Assembly: GCA_041679065.1 (NCBI GenBank)
Contig: JBBABI010000041.1
Span: 1-10,478 of the forward strand
Direction: 5' to 3'
DNA: 10,478 nucleotides
Origin: CAJBLF01 sp041679065
GTDB lineage: Bacteria; Patescibacteriota; Gracilibacteria; Absconditabacterales; Absconditicoccaceae
A program made the position numbers and the translations under genes. The notes beneath the pieces were generated by a model. The model worked only from the letters and a program-made list of their open reading frames with translations. It was not told the origin of the DNA and made no database searches. Within the stretch, counting starts at the first letter, position 1, and each line of letters begins with the position of its first letter. This document shows positions 6,666 through 10,478 of the stretch, piece after piece.

Positions 6666-6962
6666 TTACTTCCGCATATCTTCGAGCATCTGAAGCAGAG
6701 ATGAGAATGCATCCCCAACCAGATTGTAGATTCCCATTCTCATGTTGGATTCCATTTTCACGATATACGTCCTTAATGCTCCGTAATTCTCTTCCGGAAT
6801 ATGCGTCCGCATATTTTCGAGCTTTTGAAGCAAAGGCGAGAACTTGAGCATGACCTGATTGTATCTTTCAGCTTTCATATCAGATTTCATTCCCGAGATA
6901 TGGGTCATTAATTCTTTGTAATACTTTCGCGGAAGTTTTTTTTTCGATTTTTCTTTTTTCAT
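6666..6962 (-). CDS. Small protein with two 45-residue repeats, unknown function
   Basis: A 98-residue Met- and Lys-rich protein that I do not recognise. After a basic start (MKKEKSKKKLPRK) it consists of two copies of a 45-residue unit. With an offset of 45, P11/P56, Y15/Y60, L18/L63, I22/I67, M25/M70, M29/M74, Y34/Y79, N35/N80, LL44-45/LL89-90, Q46/Q91, LE48-49/LE93-94 and MR51-52/MR96-97 match. Each unit looks like two or three amphipathic helices ending in LLQxLExMR. No membrane helix, Cys or His cluster is seen. An AGGA (6970-6967) lies 4 nt before the ATG, a rare Shine-Dalgarno in this window. It is 15 nt downstream of the 177-residue gene and probably its operon partner. It contains no TGA-Gly. 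The stop is TAA. Confidence 0.7.
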   Translation of the reverse strand: MKKEKSKKKLPRKYYKELMTHISGMKSDMKAERYNQVMLKFSPLLQKLENMRTHIPEENYGALRTYIVKMESNMRMGIYNLVGDAFSSLLQMLEDMRK

Positions 6963-6977
6963 ATTGTCCTGATTTTT

Positions 6978-7511
6978 TTATTCTTTTTCTTTTTCCGGAA
7001 TAAGTCCGGCTGCCCGCATATGTGTTTCAAATGTAGAGCATTCTTTGATGGCTGCAGATTTTTTGCCTGCCAGTAAGGTAAGTTTCTGTATCTTCCTTAA
7101 GGTTCTCCTGGATTGTGGAACATTCAGATCATAAGTAGTGTATTCTTTGATGGCAGCAGTTTTTTTTTGTTCCAGTGGACCAAGTATTTGGAACGCTTTT
7201 TTTTTCAACTGCTCTTTTTCTTCTTTTTGGAGTAAACAGTATTCATCTGTTGTCTGTATATCCAATACATGAGTAGTGAATGAAGCTTGATGTAAAGCAC
7301 CAAGAGTCCACCAATCTTTTAAGAAATCATGGCTATTTCTTATGAGTGCCCATAAGTCTGGTTTCTGATGTAACGATGCTTTAAAGAGCTTCATAAAAGA
7401 AACTTTATCGCCTACACGTTTGGTAATGAAAATTACAAAAATTTCTTTACCCATTTGCATGAGTGCTAAGCATCCTGCTTGCAAATCATTTTTTGTTTTT
7501 CCTTTTTGCAT
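6978..7511 (-). CDS. 177-residue protein with C-terminal repeat, unknown function
   Basis: Not recognised. Residues 1-95 look like a compact domain with a hydrophobic strand (EIFVIFITKRVGDKVSF) and a Trp-rich patch (PDLWALIRNSHDFLKDWW). A charged helical stretch follows at about 96-107 (KEEKEQLKKKAF). The last part holds two related units 34 residues apart: KKTAAIKEYTTYDLNV (116-131) and KKSAAIKECSTFETHM (150-165). No signal peptide or membrane helix is seen. All eight glycines are GGN and no TGA occurs. The ATG at 7509-7511 follows a promoter-like pair at 7543-7570. It is the first gene of a two-gene minus-strand unit that ends at the strong terminator at 6604-6633. Confidence 0.7.
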   Translation of the reverse strand: MQKGKTKNDLQAGCLALMQMGKEIFVIFITKRVGDKVSFMKLFKASLHQKPDLWALIRNSHDFLKDWWTLGALHQASFTTHVLDIQTTDEYCLLQKEEKEQLKKKAFQILGPLEQKKTAAIKEYTTYDLNVPQSRRTLRKIQKLTLLAGKKSAAIKECSTFETHMRAAGLIPEKEKE

Positions 7512-7542
7512 ATGGTTTATGTTTTTTTTATTATAGACTTGA

Positions 7543-7570
7543 TCTATAATTATTTACTGTGAAAAGTCAA
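7543..7570 (-). promoter_or_regulatory. Promoter of the 7511-6666 operon
   Basis: Minus-strand TTGACT (7570-7565), 16-nt spacer and TATAGA (7548-7543), about 31 nt upstream of the ATG. Another TATAAT (7535-7530) lies nearer the start. The divergent glyA promoter begins 24 nt away. Confidence 0.5.
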
Positions 7571-7593
7571 GAAGCATATTCCAGAATCTACGC

Positions 7594-7623
7594 TTGATAG
7601 AAAAAATCAAATGGATATATAAT
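7594..7623 (+). promoter_or_regulatory. glyA promoter
   Basis: TTGATA (7594-7599), 18-nt spacer and a perfect TATAAT (7618-7623). The transcript would start near 7630 and carry a leader of about 124 nt that includes the whole TTTTARTC repeat array. Confidence 0.6.
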
Positions 7624-7640
7624 CAGATGATTGAAAAATT

Positions 7641-7746
7641 AAAAGATTAAAATATTGAAAAATTAAGAAAAATCTTTTAATCTTTTAGTCTTTTAATCTT
7701 TTAGTCTTTTAATCTTTTAGTCTTTTAGTCTTTTAATCTTTTAATT
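7641..7746 (+). repeat. 8-bp minisatellite with inverted upstream arm in the glyA leader
   Basis: From 7675 to 7746 nine contiguous 8-bp units follow the pattern TTTTARTC; the last is TTTTAATT. The order of the variable base is A,G,A,G,A,G,G,A,A. Upstream, AAAAGATTAAAA (7641-7652) is the exact reverse complement of TTTTAATCTTTT in the array, so the leader RNA can fold into alternative long A-U hairpins. The array ends 7 nt before the glyA ATG, where a Shine-Dalgarno would normally lie. Unit number could vary by slippage. Confidence 0.85.
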
Positions 7747-7753
7747 ATTGTCC

Positions 7754-9034
7754 ATGAATACAATCCAAAACGTCGATAAAGAAATATACCAGGCAATTGA
7801 AGCCGAAAAGAAACGCCAGTCAGAAGGCATGGAGCTGATTGCCAGTGAGAACTATCAATCGCCTGCAGTGTTGGAAGTGCAATCTTCCGTCTTCTCCAAC
7901 AAATATTCCGAATGATTCCCCGGCAAAAGATATTACTGATGACAAGAAAATACTGATAGTATAGAACAGCTTGCTATTGAGAGAGCGAAGAAACTTTTCC
8001 ATGCTGATCACGCGAATGTGCAGGCACTCTCAGGCGCAGCAGCTAACCTCTGTGTCTATTCAGCATTAATGAATCCTGGAGATACCATCCTCTGAATGGA
8101 TCTTTCGCATGGCGGACATCTCACGCACGGAGCACCGGTGACGTTTTTTTCCAAAATCTTCAACTTCATCAGATACAAAACTACACCCGAAGGAAAGATA
8201 GACTTTGACCAGGTTCGCGCATTGGCTCGCAAGTATAAGCCTAAGATTATTTTGGCAGGATTTAGCGCGTATCCCAGAGAACTAGATTACGCTAAATTCG
8301 TTGAAATAGCAAATGAAGTCTGAGCAGTCGCGTTCGCTGATGTGTCGCATATCGGAGGATTTATCGCAGCCGGCATTTTGAAAAATCCATTAGACTATTG
8401 ATTCCATGTCATGATGACGACGACGCATAAATCACTTCGCGGGCCCAGATGAGCTTTAATTTTAAGCAAAGGAATAGTTTCTAATCCGCTCAAAAAGCCT
8501 GAAGATACGATAGAAAACATTCCGACCAGAATCGATAGGGCGGTATTTCCTGGCATGCAATGATGACCGCATATGAATACCATAGCAGCTATTGCAGTCG
8601 CACTCAAAGAAGCTGATACACCGGAATTTAAAGTCTATGCTCAGCAGACATTGAAGAATGTCCAAGTGCTAGCCTCTGAACTCGTTACTCTGAACTATAC
8701 ACTCGTTACTGGATGAACGGATAATCATATGGTGATCATTGATTTTACATGAACAGGAGTAGATGGTTCTGTTGCAGAAAAAACGCTGGATAAAATTTGA
8801 ATCTCTACGTCCAAATCGACAATCCCAGACGACCCTAATCCGCCATTTCGTCCCTCAGGATTGAGAATTTGACTGCCGGCGATGACGACCAGAGGCATCA
8901 AAGAAGCAGAGACAAAAAAAATTGTCGAATTCATCGATCAAGCGTTGAAAAATAAGGATAACGAAGAAGTATTGGCTGAATTGAAAAATAAAGTAAAAGA
9001 ATTGGCTTTGAAATTTCCTGTGCCAAGTTTATAA
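7754..9034 (+). CDS. glyA: Serine hydroxymethyltransferase
   Basis: A 426-residue pyridoxal-phosphate enzyme that interconverts serine and glycine with tetrahydrofolate and supplies one-carbon units in the cytoplasm. Full length, with the family motifs in order: ELIASENYQSPAV, NKYSEGFPGKRYYGGQENTD, VQALSGAAANLCVYSAL, DLSHGGHLTHG, DVSHIGGFIAAG, the PLP lysine in TTTHKSLRGPRG (K226), FPGMQGGP, and PFRPSGLRIGLPAMTTRG. Twelve in-frame TGA codons occur, nearly all at family glycines; this gene is the clearest proof of UGA=Gly here. Residues around 309-320 (ELVTLNYTLVTG) are encoded by two copies of ACTCGTTACT, also found in pheT, yet the length of the segment fits the family. ATG 7754 follows the repeat array and lacks a Shine-Dalgarno. 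Nine nt separate its stop from the transposase gene. Confidence 0.97.
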
Positions 9035-9043
9035 TTATATGTG

Positions 9044-9526
9044 ATGACTCCATCACGCAAAAAGAATAGGCTAGAAAAGTGGCTATATAATGATTGATGA
9101 TTTTTTGTAACCATATGTACAAAAAATAGATTTTGGTATTTTGGGGATAAGGACGTAGGGGCGGATACCATCCGCCTTACTACCTATGGAAAAATTGTCG
9201 AGCAGTGCTTGCTAAATATCTCTTCAATTTATGGCGATGTAGTCTTAGCAGATTATGTCATCATGCCAAATCATATTCATGGGATACTATTTATGGATCA
9301 ATGACAAAAGGCGATTGATAATCGCCCCTACGGCATGATGTCAAAAATAATTAAATGATTTAAACGAGCAGCAACTAAACAATTACATGAATCGTGATTA
9401 ACCGATTTTCAATGGCAAAAATCTTTCTATGATCATGTCATTCGTGATCCAAAAGATATGGAAAGAATACAAGAATACATCTGGTTAAATCCATATGAAC
9501 GAGAGAATGATGAATATTACAGATAA
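9044..9526 (+). CDS. REP-associated tyrosine transposase (RAYT, Y1/IS200-like HUH family)
   Basis: A 160-residue protein with five TGA-Gly codons. It has the Y1 HUH layout of RAYTs: first strand GGFFVTICTKNRF, TYGKIVEQCL, the metal-binding His pair in VIMPNHIHGIL (H77, H79), and the nucleophilic Tyr in QWQKSFYDHVIRD (Y129), then DMERIQEYIWLNPYE. RAYTs cut and join single-stranded DNA at REP palindromes marked by a GTAG-type tetranucleotide. The segments VGADTIR and DNRPYG are encoded by two inverted REP-like hairpins (9154-9176, 9310-9332). ATG 9044 is used; GTG 9041 is possible. It directly follows glyA (9 nt), so it may be read from the glyA promoter. All catalytic residues are present, so it may be active. 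It is split into fragments under the standard code. Confidence 0.92.
9154..9176 (+). repeat. REP-like GTAG hairpin, copy 1, inside the RAYT gene
   Basis: CGTAGG followed by GGCGGA-tacca-TCCGCC (stem 9160-9165 / 9171-9176, 5-nt loop). The GTAG at the 5' foot of the stem is the arrangement described for REPs mobilised by RAYTs. Confidence 0.7.
9310..9332 (-). repeat. REP-like GTAG hairpin, copy 2, inverted, inside the RAYT gene
   Basis: On the minus strand it reads CGTAGG, then GGCGAT-tatca-ATCGCC, with the same 6-bp stem and 5-nt loop as copy 1. The outer ten bases CGTAGGGGCG are identical. Four of the five differences lie in the stem and are paired changes that keep it intact. Confidence 0.7.
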
Positions 9527-9534
9527 TAATGAGA

Positions 9535-9562
9535 TTGACTTTTTTGTATGAAAGCGTACAAG
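9535..9562 (+). promoter_or_regulatory. Possible promoter of the Cys/His-rich protein gene
   Basis: TTGACT (9535-9540), 16-nt spacer and TACAAG (9557-9562). A short inverted repeat TTGTA/TACAA overlaps the spacer and -10 region. It is 38 nt upstream of the ATG at 9601. Confidence 0.4.
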
Positions 9563-9600
9563 ATAAAAAATAGAAATGATAACTAAAATAAAATAAACAT

Positions 9601-9957
9601 ATGAAAGAAGGAATACATAATACGAAAATAGAAGACATAGAGGGCGATATCGTCCACTTACTTCATGCAGATGGCGAGAGGAGTCAAAAAGATATAGCAC
9701 CATTTCCCCAACATCTACGCAAAATAGGAGCATTTGTGGCTATCACCAAAACCGTAAAACCTGGTGAGGTAATAATCAAGTACGAACAAGGAAAAGAATT
9801 TACTCTTATCTGTACCTGCCCCACGACTTGCGATTGCCAGAATCCGCCACCCAAAGACTGGGATGGAAAGAATGGAGCATATGGGGTAAGCGAATCATGT
9901 CCTGTGCATAATCTTCATCCTGCGCCGAATCCAGATTGCCCAATTCACGGAAACTAA
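9601..9957 (+). CDS. Small Cys/His-rich, probably metal-binding protein
   Basis: A 118-residue protein I cannot assign. Residues 1-68 look beta-rich and contain IEGDIVHLLHADGERSQK and GAFVAITKTVKPGEVIIKYE. The C-terminal third has six Cys and three His: CTCPTTCDC (C71, C73, C77, C79), then a twofold CP-[VI]-H motif, CPVHNLH (C100, H103, H106) and CPIH (C113, H116). This suggests one or two zinc or other metal sites, or a structure held by metal in an otherwise Pro/Asn-rich tail. There is no signal peptide or membrane helix. All ten glycines use GGN and there is no TGA. It has its own likely promoter and is followed by a good terminator, so it is probably monocistronic. The stop is TAA. Confidence 0.75.
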   Translation: MKEGIHNTKIEDIEGDIVHLLHADGERSQKDIAPFPQHLRKIGAFVAITKTVKPGEVIIKYEQGKEFTLICTCPTTCDCQNPPPKDWDGKNGAYGVSESCPVHNLHPAPNPDCPIHGN

Positions 9958-9986
9958 CTTTTTTAAAAGAAATCATTATTCCAATT

Positions 9987-10021
9987 ACCATCTCTCCATA
10001 TTGCGGGCAGATGGTTTTTTT
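9987..10021 (+). terminator. Intrinsic terminator of the Cys/His-rich protein gene
   Basis: ACCATCT (9987-9993) and AGATGGT (10009-10015) form a 7-bp stem with a 15-nt loop, followed by a run of Ts to 10021. Confidence 0.8.
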
Positions 10022-10077
10022 ATAGAGCAGAAAATAATTTCTTGTAATTTTTCTTTGGAACTATACATATATTTCGT

Positions 10078-10148
10078 GACAAAAAATTGTCGCATAGTAC
10101 TACGGGAGAACCCAAATGACTCATATGGATTCCTGTCTTCACGGGAAT
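10078..10148. repeat. Cluster of three hairpins before the DUF456 gene
   Basis: Three consecutive inverted repeats: GACAA-aaaa-TTGTC (10078-10091), GGG-agaa-CCC (10104-10113) and ATTCCTGT-cttc-ACGGGAAT (10129-10148, one G-U type mismatch, 4-nt loop). The last resembles the ATTCC..GGAAT dispersed repeats seen in many bacterial genomes, from memory and not searched. A weaker AAGAAT/ATTCTT pair (10155-10160 / 10175-10180) lies directly before the start codon. This may be a REP-like intergenic cluster or a structured leader. Confidence 0.55.
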
Positions 10149-10182
10149 AACGAGAAGAATATTTAATATTTATCATTCTTTA

Positions 10183-10478
10183 ATGGATATCGTGTTGATC
10201 ATTCTTTCCTGAATCTGCATTCTCCTTGCTATCATCGGTTCGATATTGCCCATGTTGCCAGGACCAGCGCTAGGATTCATCGGATTGCTTCTGCTTCATT
10301 TCACTAGTACACATCCCTTTAGTCGGATATTTCTCATCGTGCGGGCATTGATTATCGCTGCGATTCTCTTGATAGATTACATTATCCCTATCCGGTGAAC
10401 CAAGAAGTTTTGATGAACAAAATCGGGAGTTCGCGGAAGTGTGATATGACTCATTGTGGCAGTGATTATTCTTCCCTT
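10183..10478 (+). CDS. DUF456 family membrane protein, N-terminal part (runs off window)
   Basis: The first 98 residues are visible. Five in-frame TGA codons are read as Gly. The pattern is that of DUF456: a first hydrophobic helix (VLIILSGICILLAIIGSI) leading into LPMLPGPALGFIGLLLLH, a second around residues 54-73 (FLIVRALIIAAILLIDYIIP), then the basic glycine-rich segment GTKKFGGTKSGVRGSVIG, and the start of the next helix (LIVAVIIL). The family has a very similar D-Y-hhxxxGxKkfGgSkxGxxGaxhG segment, with Gly at the TGA positions. It is an inner-membrane protein of unknown function. ATG 10183 is the only suitable start and has no Shine-Dalgarno. A hairpin cluster lies just upstream. Confidence 0.88.

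Noticed and set aside
7675..7746. CRISPR array
   Set aside because: The units are 8 bp and contiguous, with no spacers; this is a tandem minisatellite.
7754..9034. Many in-frame TGA codons as evidence that glyA, the GH3 gene and others are pseudogenes
   Set aside because: No frameshifts, no in-frame TAA or TAG, and TGA sits at conserved glycines in unrelated genes. Recoding explains all of them at once.
9985..10176. A minus-strand open frame of about 63 codons
   Set aside because: It runs through the terminator and the hairpin cluster and its product looks like a translated repeat, with no family resemblance.

Overview
The window comes from a bacterium in which UGA encodes glycine (translation table 25). 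This is the code of the candidate phyla Absconditabacteria (SR1) and Gracilibacteria; the sequence does not tell me which. The proof is internal. In the serine hydroxymethyltransferase gene at 7754-9034, twelve in-frame TGA codons occur and most fall on glycines that are near-invariant in the family, for example YSEGFPGKRYYGGQENTD and FPGMQGGP. The same holds in pheT, hicA, a RelE-like toxin, a GH3-family enzyme, a REP-associated transposase and a DUF456 protein, about 49 TGA-Gly codons in total by hand count. All complete genes end in TAA. Read with the standard code, most of these genes would look like strings of fragments. The DNA is AT-rich, most genes lack a clear Shine-Dalgarno sequence, and several have good sigma70-like -35/-10 boxes a short distance upstream.

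Layout. 1-890 (-): N-terminal part of pheT (Phe-tRNA synthetase beta), which carries in-frame short repeats. 1020-1449 (-): a hicB-hicA toxin-antitoxin pair. 1592-2281 (-): a four-helix membrane protein of unknown function. 2397-4231 (+), divergent from it: two tandem predicted peptidases, a C39/papain-like cysteine peptidase and an HEXXH zinc peptidase with a charged C-terminal tail. 4281-4720 (-): a RelE/ParE-like toxin with its antitoxin. 4853-6605 (+): a promoter, a possibly structured leader RNA and a GH3-family acyl-acid amido synthetase. 6666-7511 (-): two small genes of unknown function, each with an internal repeat. 7594-9034 (+): promoter, an 8-bp minisatellite and glyA. 9044-9526 (+): a REP-associated tyrosine transposase (RAYT) with two REP-like GTAG hairpins inside its own reading frame. 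9601-9957 (+): a small Cys/His-rich protein. 10183 to the end (+): start of a DUF456 membrane protein, preceded by a cluster of hairpins.

The region mixes housekeeping genes (pheT, glyA) with accessory cargo: two toxin-antitoxin systems, a RAYT/REP element, palindromes and simple repeats. The most unusual points are the recoding itself, REP-like hairpins nested in a recoded RAYT, short repeats tolerated in-frame inside pheT, the divergent membrane protein/two-peptidase cluster, the structured leader before the GH3 gene, and a group of genes with no TGA-Gly at all beside genes rich in it.
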